DNA of 64,000 nucleotides, taken from NCBI GenBank assembly GCA_035628995.1, contig DASPIR010000026.1:123403-187402 (forward strand). Reading direction: 5' to 3'. Positions within the stretch are counted from its first letter, which is position 1; each line of letters starts with the position of its first letter. The position numbers were made by a program, and so were the translations under genes. This document shows, in pieces, positions 26,119 to 33,841 of the stretch. The notes beneath the pieces were generated by a model. The model was not told where the DNA came from and made no database searches. It worked only from the letters and a program-made list of their open reading frames with translations. This stretch comes from Clostridia bacterium. GTDB taxonomy: Bacteria; Bacillota; Clostridia; Lutisporales; Lutisporaceae.

Positions 26119-27009
26119 ATGTTGGAAATCAGAGTTCCAGCTACAAGTGCAAACATAGGGCCGGGCTTTGACTGTCTCGGTATAGCATTAAATATGTATA
26201 ACTACTTTTATATAGAAGAAGCTGATGCCGGCCTGGAAATATTGGGCTGTGAAGAAGCCTACAGGAACAAGGAAAATCTCGTATATAGGTCTATGTTAAA
26301 ATGCTTCGAGAAGCTTGGCTGCAGTTATAAGCAAAGAGGGCTGAGGATTAGGCTTCAAAACGAAATACCGATATCAAGAGGGCTTGGAAGCAGCGCAGCA
26401 TGCATATTAGGGGGGGTACTGGCAGCAAATGAACTTTCCCATGGAAAGCTTGACAAAAATGAAATTCTTGAAATTGCCACGGAAATAGAAGGGCACCCCG
26501 ACAATCTTGCACCGGCCATGTTCGGCGGAATGACTGCAGCCATAAAGGATGGCAGCAGAATATACCATGAGAGTATAAAGCTGCCTGAAGGCATAAAGTT
26601 TTGCGCTATTATACCAGCTTTTGAACTGTCAACGGCAGAATCCAGGGCAGTCCTTCCCGATATAATTTCCTATAAGGATGGGGTCTTTAATGTGGGGAGG
26701 GCTTCACTTCTGATAGCTGCTTTAACAAATGGAAGCCTAGGGCTTCTTGAATTTGCATGCAAGGACAGACTTCATGAAACGTATAGGGGTAAACTGATTA
26801 ATAACTATAATGAAATAATAGAGGAAAGCCACAGACTGGGCAGCCTTTGCACATACCTGAGCGGCGCCGGACCGACAATCATGGCTATTCTCCGAAAGGA
26901 AAAGGATTTTTGCAGTTCTATGAAAGCTTTTTTATCTCAATTGGAAAATAAATGGCAGTTAATAGAATTGGAGCCTGATTTGACAGGAACTGTATTGAGA
27001 AGTATTTAG
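26119..27009 (+). CDS. thrB: Homoserine kinase
   Basis: ThrB phosphorylates homoserine. The GHMP-kinase signatures are VPATSANIGPGFDCLG at the N-terminus, the ATP loop PISRGLGSSAACILGG near residue 92 and LSGAGPTIMAIL near 250. I place the start at ATG 26119, 5 bp after AGGTGA, because homologues begin at that point; GTG at 26110, directly after the thrC stop, is also in frame and would add three residues. It is the second gene of thrC-thrB-hom. Confidence 0.93.
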   Translation: MLEIRVPATSANIGPGFDCLGIALNMYNYFYIEEADAGLEILGCEEAYRNKENLVYRSMLKCFEKLGCSYKQRGLRIRLQNEIPISRGLGSSAACILGGVLAANELSHGKLDKNEILEIATEIEGHPDNLAPAMFGGMTAAIKDGSRIYHESIKLPEGIKFCAIIPAFELSTAESRAVLPDIISYKDGVFNVGRASLLIAALTNGSLGLLEFACKDRLHETYRGKLINNYNEIIEESHRLGSLCTYLSGAGPTIMAILRKEKDFCSSMKAFLSQLENKWQLIELEPDLTGTVLRSI

Positions 27010-27055
27010 AAATTGCGAAGTAAGCTAAATAAATATATTTTAGGGGGATTCTAAT

Positions 27056-28345
27056 ATGAAAAAGGTAAAGGTAGCCCTGCTGGGGCTTGGAAATGTGGGA
27101 CAGGGCGTATGGGAAATACTATCAAATAATAGAAAAGAAATCTTGATGAACTGCGGCTGCGAAATTGAAGTCAGCAAAATACTTGTGCAGGATAAAAACA
27201 AACCAAGGAAGGTAACGGTTCCAGAAGAACTCTTAACAACGGATGCAGAAGAAATTTTTATGGATGACGAAATAAAGATTGTTATCGAGCTAATGGGTGG
27301 AGGGGAGCCAGCTAAAGAATATATGCTGAGGGCTATGAAATGTAAAAAGCATGTGGTGACTGCAAACAAGCTGGTTTTAGCAACACAGGGCGAGGAATTG
27401 TTTGCAACAGCGAAGGCAGAGAAAGTACTGTTCTATTACGAAGCCAGTGTAGCTGGGGGTATTCCCATTATCCGAGAAATAAACGAAAGCCTTGCAGCGA
27501 ATAAAATAGAAAAAGTAGTCGGCATAATTAATGGAACTACTAATTATATACTTACAAAAATGACACGGGAAGGCTTGAGCTTCAGTGAAGCTCTGGAGGA
27601 AGCCCAGGCAAAAGGCTATGCCGAAGCTGACCCCACATCGGATATTGAGGCCTATGATGCTGTTTATAAGCTTGCTATTTTGGGGTCATTAGCTTTTGCT
27701 ACAAAGCTTGATATAAAGTCAATATGTAGGGAAGGCATTACTGGAATAACCCCTGTTGATATTAAATATGCAGCAAAATTTGGATATGTTATTAAGCTGC
27801 TGGCAATAGGAAAGGATACTCAAGGAGAACTTGAGCTAAGGGTACATCCTGCCATGGTTCCGCAGAATCACCCCCTGGCAAACGTAAATGATTCCTATAA
27901 TGCAATATTAATAAAAGGCAATGCAGTAGGAGATCTGATGCTATATGGAAGGGGTGCAGGGGACTTGCCTACAGGAAGTGCTGTAGTAGGGGATATAATC
28001 TCCATACTGAGAAACAATACTGATCTCTCTGCCCTAACTATGGCAAAAAGCAGCTTTGCTTCAAAGCCGGTTCAGCCCGCCTGTGAGAATATGTCCGAGT
28101 ACTACATCAGACTGAATGTAAAGGACCGCCCCGGGGTTCTGGGAGAGATAGCTGCTATATTCGGTAAGCACGAGGTAAGCATTTTATCTGTCACACAGGA
28201 TGTTGAAAATGATGATAACGTATATCTTATATTCATTACTCATGAAGCCATGGAAGGTAATGTCTCAAAGGCAATAGCAGGTATTAAGGCTTTAGATAAG
28301 GTGAACGGTGTGGAGAATATTATCAGAATAGAAAGCTTCAAATAA
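27056..28345 (+). CDS. hom: Homoserine dehydrogenase with ACT domain
   Basis: The 429-residue enzyme reduces aspartate semialdehyde to homoserine. It has a Rossmann start ALLGLGNVGQGVWEIL, the catalytic region EASVAGGIPIIREINESL with GIINGTTNYILTKM, AKGYAEADPTSDIEAYDA and a C-terminal ACT domain (about 350-425, RPGVLGEIAAIF), which usually mediates threonine feedback inhibition. GGGGGATTCTAAT lies before the ATG. It closes the threonine operon, and the trpS unit begins right after it. Confidence 0.95.
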   Translation: MKKVKVALLGLGNVGQGVWEILSNNRKEILMNCGCEIEVSKILVQDKNKPRKVTVPEELLTTDAEEIFMDDEIKIVIELMGGGEPAKEYMLRAMKCKKHVVTANKLVLATQGEELFATAKAEKVLFYYEASVAGGIPIIREINESLAANKIEKVVGIINGTTNYILTKMTREGLSFSEALEEAQAKGYAEADPTSDIEAYDAVYKLAILGSLAFATKLDIKSICREGITGITPVDIKYAAKFGYVIKLLAIGKDTQGELELRVHPAMVPQNHPLANVNDSYNAILIKGNAVGDLMLYGRGAGDLPTGSAVVGDIISILRNNTDLSALTMAKSSFASKPVQPACENMSEYYIRLNVKDRPGVLGEIAAIFGKHEVSILSVTQDVENDDNVYLIFITHEAMEGNVSKAIAGIKALDKVNGVENIIRIESFK

Positions 28346-28362
28346 AAGGCGAAAAATAATAA

Positions 28363-28391
28363 TTGATTTGTTATCAGAAATTGCATATAAT
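28363..28391 (+). promoter_or_regulatory. SigmaA promoter of the trpS unit
   Basis: TTGATT (28363-28368) and TATAAT (28386-28391) are separated by 17 bp, just upstream of the T-box. Confidence 0.75.
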
Positions 28392-28399
28392 ATGGGAAA

Positions 28400-28656
28400 C
28401 AGCAAATCGATGACTGGGGATAGTACATGGAGCTTTAGCCTTCAGAGAGCCTGCGGTTGGTGGGAGCAGGCAGGCAAGCTTTGTGGAATGGGCCCGGGAG
28501 AGCAGCCCGAATACGAGTAGGAGCTGACGGGATTTTCCGCCGTTATAGGAAAACGGATATGTTGGTATCCGTATGTAAGTGGCTTGCTTTGCAGCAAGCA
28601 ATTTGGGTGGCACCGCAGGTAAACTCCTGTCCCTTTAGAGGGATAGGAGTTTTTGT
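28400..28656 (+). promoter_or_regulatory. T-box leader (tRNA-Trp) of trpS
   Basis: The specifier TGG at 28489-28491 lies in the GAATGGG context, matching tryptophan. The T-box bulge TGGCACCGCA is at 28608-28617 and the terminator at 28622-28656 (AACTCCTGTCCCT/AGGGATAGGAGTT then T run). The downstream gene is trpS, consistent with the specifier. Confidence 0.93.
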
Positions 28657-28677
28657 TTTTGAAAGGAGTTGGTTTGT

Positions 28678-28824
28678 ATGGAAGATGGATGGTGGCTGTT
28701 AGGACACATTTCATATAAAGAAGGAGTGCATAATGAATATGGAAAAGAAGAAAAGAATACTTACAGGAGACCGCCCCACAGGCAATCTGCACCTGGGACA
28801 TTATATCGGAAGCCTTCAGAATAG
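28678..28824 (+). CDS. Possible short upstream ORF with tandem Trp codons, overlapping trpS
   Basis: A 48-codon frame starts at ATG 28678, 9 bp after AAAGGAG at 28662-28668, and begins MEDGWWLLGHIS with two adjacent TGG codons. It lies after the T-box terminator and runs through the trpS start in another frame, ending at TAG 28822-28824. It could be a leader whose translation depends on charged tRNA-Trp. It could also be chance; no family resemblance is seen. Confidence 0.3.
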   Translation: MEDGWWLLGHISYKEGVHNEYGKEEKNTYRRPPHRQSAPGTLYRKPSE

Positions 28825-29752
28825 GGTGCGGCTCCAGGATGAATACGATACCTTCATTATTGTCGCAGATGTACAAGCGCTGACTACCAATTTTGATAGA
28901 CCTGAGAAGCTGTCCCAAGATGTGATGAATGTTGCCTTGGATAACTTATCTGTCGGCATAGATCCTGAAAAGGCAACTATTTTTATACAATCATATATTC
29001 CGGAAATCGCTGAACTCACTGTTTATTACGGAATGCTGGTTACGGTCAATACGTTGAGACATAACCCGACAGTAAAGACGGAGATGCAGCAGTATGGATA
29101 CAGGGATGTCACATATGGATTTCTGGGTTACCCGGTAAGCCAGGCAGCGGATATAACCTTCTGCAAAGCCGACTTGGTGCCTGTAGGTGAGGACCAGCTG
29201 CCACACCTTGAATTGACAAGGAAGATCGTAAGAAGGTTTAATGACCTGTACAGTCCTGTACTTGTTGAGCCACAAGCTCTTCTGAGCAATGTGCCCAGAC
29301 TTGTAGGTATAGACGGAAATTCGAAAATGGGAAAGAGTCTGGGGAATGGAATATATCTTAATGATGAAGCAAAGGTTGTGAAGGAGAAGATATTTTCCGC
29401 TGTCACCGATCCTAATCGCATAAAAATCACAGACAAAGGGAATCCCCAGGTGTGTACAGTGTTTGCTTATCATAATTCCTTCAACTCGGAGGAGGCATCA
29501 AACATACAGGAGATGTGCAGGGCTGGCTCTATCGGGTGTGTGGCTTGCAAGAAAAGCCTGACTTCTGCGTTGGAGAAAATGCTGGAACCTATAAGAGAGA
29601 GGCGTAAATATTTTGAAGAAAAACCCGAAATGGTAAATGAAATAATAAGAATTGGAACAGAAAGAGCTAGAAGTGTTGCGGTCGAGACAATGGCGGAAAT
29701 AAGGGCTGCAATGAGAATAGATTACACATGTATTGACAGTGGCAGAAAATAA
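28733..29752 (+). CDS. trpS: Tryptophanyl-tRNA synthetase
   Basis: The 339-residue class I enzyme charges tRNA-Trp. It has the HIGH-type motif DRPTGNLHLGHYIGSL near residue 10, YPVSQAADI near 130 and the KMSKS-type loop GNSKMGKSLGN near 198. AAGGAG at 28720-28725 is well placed for ATG 28733; ATG 28739 is an in-frame alternative. Expression is under the tRNA-Trp T-box. The 3' end carries the promoter of the next gene. Confidence 0.95.
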   Translation: MNMEKKKRILTGDRPTGNLHLGHYIGSLQNRVRLQDEYDTFIIVADVQALTTNFDRPEKLSQDVMNVALDNLSVGIDPEKATIFIQSYIPEIAELTVYYGMLVTVNTLRHNPTVKTEMQQYGYRDVTYGFLGYPVSQAADITFCKADLVPVGEDQLPHLELTRKIVRRFNDLYSPVLVEPQALLSNVPRLVGIDGNSKMGKSLGNGIYLNDEAKVVKEKIFSAVTDPNRIKITDKGNPQVCTVFAYHNSFNSEEASNIQEMCRAGSIGCVACKKSLTSALEKMLEPIRERRKYFEEKPEMVNEIIRIGTERARSVAVETMAEIRAAMRIDYTCIDSGRK

Positions 29753-29761
29753 AAATATAAT
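29733..29761 (+). promoter_or_regulatory. Consensus sigmaA promoter of the CoA-disulfide reductase gene
   Basis: TTGACA (29733-29738) and TATAAT (29756-29761) are both perfect with 17-bp spacing. The promoter overlaps the end of trpS and implies strong, repressible expression. Confidence 0.88.
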
Positions 29762-29768
29762 AAAGATA

Positions 29769-29783
29769 TACCCCCCGGTGGTA
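29769..29783. promoter_or_regulatory. TACC-N7-GGTA operator candidate at the CoADR promoter
   Basis: TACCCCCCGGTGGTA starts 8 bp after the -10 element, covering the expected transcription start. It shares TACC-CCCC-N3-GGTA with the site upstream of ccdA. Confidence 0.55.
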
Positions 29784-29834
29784 CTGATGAAGACGAAAAG
29801 TTAAAATTCAAATATATGTGGAGGTGTCAAGAAT

Positions 29835-31514
29835 ATGGGGAAAAAGGTACTGATAGTAGGCGGAGTTGCAGGCGGAGCATCTGCAGCGGCAAGACTCAGA
29901 AGAGTGGATGAGAAGGCTGAAATAATAATTTTTGAAAAAGGCCAGTATATTTCCTTCGCAAACTGCGGGCTGCCTTATTATATTGGAGGAGCTATAAGGG
30001 AGAGAAAGAATCTCCTGGTGCAGACTGCGCAGGCTATGAAAGCACGCTTCAACATAGATGTGAGGGAGCTTTCCGAGGTAATAAAGGTTGACAGGCAGAG
30101 AAAGATTGTGGAGGTAAAGACCCTAAGGGATGGAAGTACTTACGAGGAAAGCTACGATGTGCTTGTACTTTCACCGGGTGCTGCTCCGGTCAAGCCACCT
30201 ATCCCAGGTATAGACAGTCCTAACATATATACCTTGAGAGATATTCCTGACACCGACTCAATAAAGGGATTCCTTGATGAGAAAAAACCTCAGAGCGCAG
30301 TTGTTGTAGGGGGAGGCTTCATAGGCCTTGAAATGGCTGAGAACCTTTATGCGGCAGGACTAAGGATTGATATAGTTGAGGCTCTTGACCAGGTCATGGC
30401 GCCATTGGATTATGAAATGGCTGCAATAGTTCACAATCATATAAGAAGTAAGGGCTGCGGACTGCATCTTAAGGATGGTGTCAAAGCCTTTGAGCCAGAG
30501 GCCGATAAGACTGCAGTAGTACTTCAAAGCGGCAAGAGAATATCTGCAGATATGATAATACTCTCCATAGGCGTAAAACCCAACAATATGCTGGCTAAAG
30601 CGGCAGGACTTGAAATGGGCATTACCGGTGGCATAAGGGTAAATGAGTATCTACAGACCTCAGATCCTGACATATATGCTTTGGGGGATGCTATAGAAGT
30701 AACAGACTACGTAAGCGGTAATCCTGTGTTGATACCTCTTGCAGGACCTGCAAACAAGCAAGGAAGAATTGCAGCCAATAATATTGCAGGACGTAAGGAA
30801 GCTTACAAAGGGACACAAGGGACGGCAATCGCGAAAGTATTTGATATAGCTGCAGCGTCAACGGGAATTAATGAAAAGACACTAAAGAAGCTTGGCAAGG
30901 AGATCGAAAAAGATTATATTACGACAACCACTCACTCGGCTTCCCATGCAGGCTATTATCCTGGAGGAAGCACAATGGCTATAAAGACCATCTATACTCC
31001 TGAAGGCAGGGTGCTGGGTGCCCAAATAGTCGGCTTTGACGGTGTGGATAAGAGGATAGACTATATCGCGATAGCAGTAAGGCATAGGATGACAGTGCAT
31101 GATCTGCAGGAATTTGAGCTAGCTTATGCACCGCCCTTCTCTTCAGCAAAGGACCCGGTAAATATGGCCGGATATGTGGGAAGCAACATTTTGAACGGAG
31201 ATGTCAAGGCAGCTTATTGGGATGAAGCAATGAATGCAGATATGAGCAATACCTTCCTGTTAGATGCCAGAGAACCTTCTGAATATGAGCAGGGGCATAT
31301 ACCGAATGCCGTGAACATTCCATTAGGTCAGATAAGAAGCAGGCTTAGTGAGATACCCAGGGATAAAGAGATAATAGTCAACTGCCAGGTGGGGTTGCGT
31401 TCTTATATAGGAGTCAGAATGCTGATGCAAAATGGCTTTGAGAAGGTAAAGAACCTCAGCGGAGGCTATAAGTCCTACAGAGCGGTAGAAGATGACATGA
31501 AGCATAATATGTAA
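29835..31514 (+). CDS. cdr: CoA-disulfide reductase with C-terminal rhodanese domain
   Basis: This 559-residue flavoenzyme has FAD and NAD(P)H Rossmann domains (VGGVAGGASAAARLRR at residue 8; VVVGGGFIGLEMAENL near 155), the redox Cys44 in SFANCGLPYYIGG, a dimerisation domain (about 330-450) and a rhodanese domain (about 460-555) with the persulfide Cys517 in VNCQVGLRSY. CoADR-Rhd enzymes reduce CoA disulfide, CoA persulfide or polysulfides. GGAGGTG precedes the ATG. The promoter carries a CsoR/CstR-like site, which would fit induction by sulfide or persulfide stress; the regulator itself is not in this window. Confidence 0.93.
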   Translation: MGKKVLIVGGVAGGASAAARLRRVDEKAEIIIFEKGQYISFANCGLPYYIGGAIRERKNLLVQTAQAMKARFNIDVRELSEVIKVDRQRKIVEVKTLRDGSTYEESYDVLVLSPGAAPVKPPIPGIDSPNIYTLRDIPDTDSIKGFLDEKKPQSAVVVGGGFIGLEMAENLYAAGLRIDIVEALDQVMAPLDYEMAAIVHNHIRSKGCGLHLKDGVKAFEPEADKTAVVLQSGKRISADMIILSIGVKPNNMLAKAAGLEMGITGGIRVNEYLQTSDPDIYALGDAIEVTDYVSGNPVLIPLAGPANKQGRIAANNIAGRKEAYKGTQGTAIAKVFDIAAASTGINEKTLKKLGKEIEKDYITTTTHSASHAGYYPGGSTMAIKTIYTPEGRVLGAQIVGFDGVDKRIDYIAIAVRHRMTVHDLQEFELAYAPPFSSAKDPVNMAGYVGSNILNGDVKAAYWDEAMNADMSNTFLLDAREPSEYEQGHIPNAVNIPLGQIRSRLSEIPRDKEIIVNCQVGLRSYIGVRMLMQNGFEKVKNLSGGYKSYRAVEDDMKHNM

Positions 31515-31515
31515 T

Positions 31516-31551
31516 TAATAGGGAGTGCCGGGTAAACGGTACTCCCTATTA
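31516..31551 (+). terminator. Hairpin after the CoADR-rhodanese gene
   Basis: TAATAGGGAGTGCCG and CGGTACTCCCTATTA form a 15-bp stem (one G-T pair). No T run follows, so termination efficiency is uncertain. Confidence 0.55.
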
Positions 31552-31657
31552 CGCGAAAAAGGTTTAATTATATTTGGTTTTGTAGTAAAATTAATGTAGA
31601 AGATTGTCAGATATTATTATTGATGTGTAAAGCTGTACTGAATGGAGATGGCGTCAA

Positions 31658-32251
31658 ATGAATAACATTGATTTCAAAGACAATATAGTAAAGAGGAATA
31701 AAATTCCGATACTGATTTATGTACCAGAGTGGATACAGCTTTTTTCCAGTTATAAATCAAGGGGTATGCAGAAAACAATATCAAAATTAGAGGAGCTTAT
31801 TGCCAAGGAAAAGGAATGTGACTCGGAGCTCGGAAGCTTGGAAAAAAGAAAAAAGCTATTGATGAATAAAATACTATACCTTTCAAAGGATATTAATGAT
31901 AATAACAATGAAGCAGCCTTACCCAAAATGGAAGAGACTGAAAAGGAGCTCATTGAAATCAATCAGAAAATGCCCAAGCTGATAGAAGAAATGGAAATAC
32001 TTCCGGGCCTTATAAACACACAGAACACACTGCTGTTAAAGGAAACCATAAAAAGATCCTATGAGCTGATAAAGGAGCATAAGTCCGAGTCGGAGAATTG
32101 CCAGGAGCAGGTGAATGAAATCAGGCAGAAGCTTGCAACACTCATACAGAAGAAGGTTGACATGGAGGAGCGGGTGAACAAGCTGTATTCTTTTGTTCAT
32201 GGAATGATTGGGGCAGATGAAATGGAAAGTCTTGATGAGAACTTTCTATAA
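31658..32251 (+). CDS. Conserved coiled-coil protein of unknown function
   Basis: I do not recognise this 197-residue protein. After a short N-terminal segment (IPILIYVPEWIQLFSSYKSR) it is almost entirely charged heptad-like helix (about 38-185), rich in Glu and Lys, with no membrane segment or signal peptide. The N-terminal VPEWIQLF stretch may be a separate small folded or docking motif. GGAGATGG lies before the ATG. It stands alone between the CoADR gene and acpS. Confidence 0.6.
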   Translation: MNNIDFKDNIVKRNKIPILIYVPEWIQLFSSYKSRGMQKTISKLEELIAKEKECDSELGSLEKRKKLLMNKILYLSKDINDNNNEAALPKMEETEKELIEINQKMPKLIEEMEILPGLINTQNTLLLKETIKRSYELIKEHKSESENCQEQVNEIRQKLATLIQKKVDMEERVNKLYSFVHGMIGADEMESLDENFL

Positions 32252-32400
32252 TAGAATTAAGAGGGGTGATTCTGCTTAAAGGGAATCAGCCTTTATTTTT
32301 GGGAATACTTCAGAGAAAAAATGAAAGGATATAGGGATTTTGTGTAGAATAGTAGAATTAAGACTAATTGAATTGCACATTTGGATTCGGAGGTGATTGC

Positions 32401-32844
32401 ATGATATTCGGTATAGGAACTGATATTATTGAGATAAAAAGGGTTGAGAAGGCAATGCTAAGAAGCCCTAAGTTTATAGAAAAATTATTTACCGAGCAGG
32501 AGCTTGAATATTATAAGAAAAAGGACATGAAAGCACAGCATATCGCAGGAGGTTTTTCTGCAAAGGAAGCAGTACTTAAATCCTTAGGAACAGGACTCAG
32601 AGGTTTTAGATGGAAGGATATCGAAATACTCAGAGGTACCGTAGGAAAGCCCATGGTCAGGTTTGGGGGCAATGTAAAACAGTTTATAGAGGATAACGGA
32701 ATTGGTATAATTCACGTCACCATCTCCCACTCCAAGGACTTTGCTACAGCCACAGCAGTGGCGGAAGTCTCGATAGAAAGGGAGGGCATAGTCATTGAAG
32801 ACATGCTTTTCCAATCTAATGAAGAAAGGCGAAATATCCATTAA
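32401..32844 (+). CDS. acpS: Holo-[acyl-carrier-protein] synthase
   Basis: AcpS transfers phosphopantetheine from CoA to acyl carrier protein. The 147-residue protein has the Mg-binding GIGTDIIEIKRVEKA at the start, FTEQELEYYKK, GGFSAKEAVLKSLGTGL near 55 and HVTISHSKDFATATAVAE near 108. ATG 32401 is preferred because GGAGGTGA lies 6 bp upstream; an in-frame TTG at 32368 has no such site. About 20 extra residues extend the C-terminus past the usual end. The acpS-lipoprotein-alr order is common in Firmicutes. Confidence 0.93.
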   Translation: MIFGIGTDIIEIKRVEKAMLRSPKFIEKLFTEQELEYYKKKDMKAQHIAGGFSAKEAVLKSLGTGLRGFRWKDIEILRGTVGKPMVRFGGNVKQFIEDNGIGIIHVTISHSKDFATATAVAEVSIEREGIVIEDMLFQSNEERRNIH

Positions 32845-32922
32845 GAATTTGAAGCCAAGTTATATTGAACGCACAAAAGAAATTATATTGGGTAGAGTGC
32901 GAATTCAATAACAATCAATGAA

Positions 32923-32971
32923 ACGTTTACGCGAAATTTGAATGTACATTTTGAAATGTTTTTCGCGAAAC
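32923..32971. repeat. Inverted repeat between acpS and the lipoprotein gene
   Basis: CGCGAAA (32930-32936) and TTTCGCG (32961-32967), each flanked by GTT/AAC, form a hairpin with an imperfect AT-rich inner part. No T run follows. Confidence 0.4.
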
Positions 32972-33031
32972 ATATGAGTAACATAATAGAAAAAATTACA
33001 CATACAATAAAAACATATAATTAGATGTAGG

Positions 33032-33048
33032 GGCGAACATTGTTCGCC
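33032..33048. repeat. Short REP-like hairpin at the gerS-like ribosome site
   Basis: GGCGAAC-ATT-GTTCGCC ends 4 bp before AGGAGGG, the ribosome site of the next gene. The GTAGGGG start resembles the GTAGGG palindromes at 44597-44913. It could modulate translation or be an inserted repeat. Confidence 0.5.
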
Positions 33049-33064
33049 TGTAGGAGGGTGCATT

Positions 33065-33841
33065 GTGAATCGTAGAGTTATATGTATTCTTATCATTGTA
33101 TGTGTGGTTTTTACTGGCTGCTCAGTTTTAAACCCCAAGAAGAACTTTGAGGAAGTGAGCAAGAGGCTTTTAAAGCTGGAGACTTACACCTGTGATGTGA
33201 CGATGAGGGTTGCAAACAACAAAAGTATAATGGAATACAAGCTGAAGCATTATTATAAGAGTCCTGACAAGTACAGGGTGGAAGTTCTGGCACCAAAGGA
33301 GCTTGAAGGGCAGGTGTCCATATATAATGGAAGCAGCTCTTACATATACCACCCTGGAATAAATCAATATCTTGTAACCGAGAACTTTTCAGGCTCAGTG
33401 GAGTACAATGCCTTCATAGGCTCATTTATGAACCATATTAAGAAAACTGATAATATAAAAATAAGCAGCGAAAAAACAGGGGAAAAGGAATTTATTGTTT
33501 TGGAATTTGAGGTACCGGAGCCAAACAGTTATATGAGACTTGAAAAGCTTTGGCTTGATGCGGAGAATGATGTACCTGTAAAGGCAGAAATATACGGTAA
33601 TGATGGCAAAACAAGCGTTGAAATATATTATAATAACTTTGTCTACAATCCCGGTTTAAAAGACGGGAATTTCGAGATTACACAAAAAAATTCAATGAAA
33701 TTACAGGAGATGAAAGAAAATGTACGATCTGAAGAAAATCAGGGCTGCATGGGCGGAGGTGGACCTGGATGCTCTTGCCCACAACATGAGGGAAGTAAGA
33801 CGACTTGCACAGAAGGGTGCACTTGTAACCGCGGTAATTAA
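33065..33841 (+). CDS. gerS: GerS-like lipoprotein (LolA fold) with an extended Cys-rich tail
   Basis: The 258-residue protein starts with a lipoprotein signal ending VVFTGCSVLN (lipobox Cys20) and continues with a LolA-like beta fold (LKLETYTCDVTMRV, YKSPDKYRVEVL, SYIYHPGINQYLV). In Clostridioides difficile the germination lipoprotein GerS, needed for cortex modification, lies directly before an alanine racemase gene, as here; this supports but does not prove GerS function. The last 40 residues contain six cysteines and are encoded inside the first 122 bp of alr in another frame, suggesting a lost stop codon. GTG start after TAGGAGGG. Confidence 0.72.
   Translation: MNRRVICILIIVCVVFTGCSVLNPKKNFEEVSKRLLKLETYTCDVTMRVANNKSIMEYKLKHYYKSPDKYRVEVLAPKELEGQVSIYNGSSSYIYHPGINQYLVTENFSGSVEYNAFIGSFMNHIKKTDNIKISSEKTGEKEFIVLEFEVPEPNSYMRLEKLWLDAENDVPVKAEIYGNDGKTSVEIYYNNFVYNPGLKDGNFEITQKNSMKLQEMKENVRSEENQGCMGGGGPGCSCPQHEGSKTTCTEGCTCNRGN

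Noticed and set aside
28457..28702. An 81-codon plus-strand frame across the trpS T-box
   Set aside because: It lies inside a structured leader with a clear specifier, T-box bulge and terminator, and the protein resembles nothing.
32919..32931. A catabolite-repression (cre) site, TGAAACGTTTACG
   Set aside because: It is one base short of the consensus and forms part of a local hairpin.
33032..33048. CGAAC-ATT-GTTCG as a LexA box
   Set aside because: The spacing is three bases, not four, and the sequence fits a REP-like hairpin.
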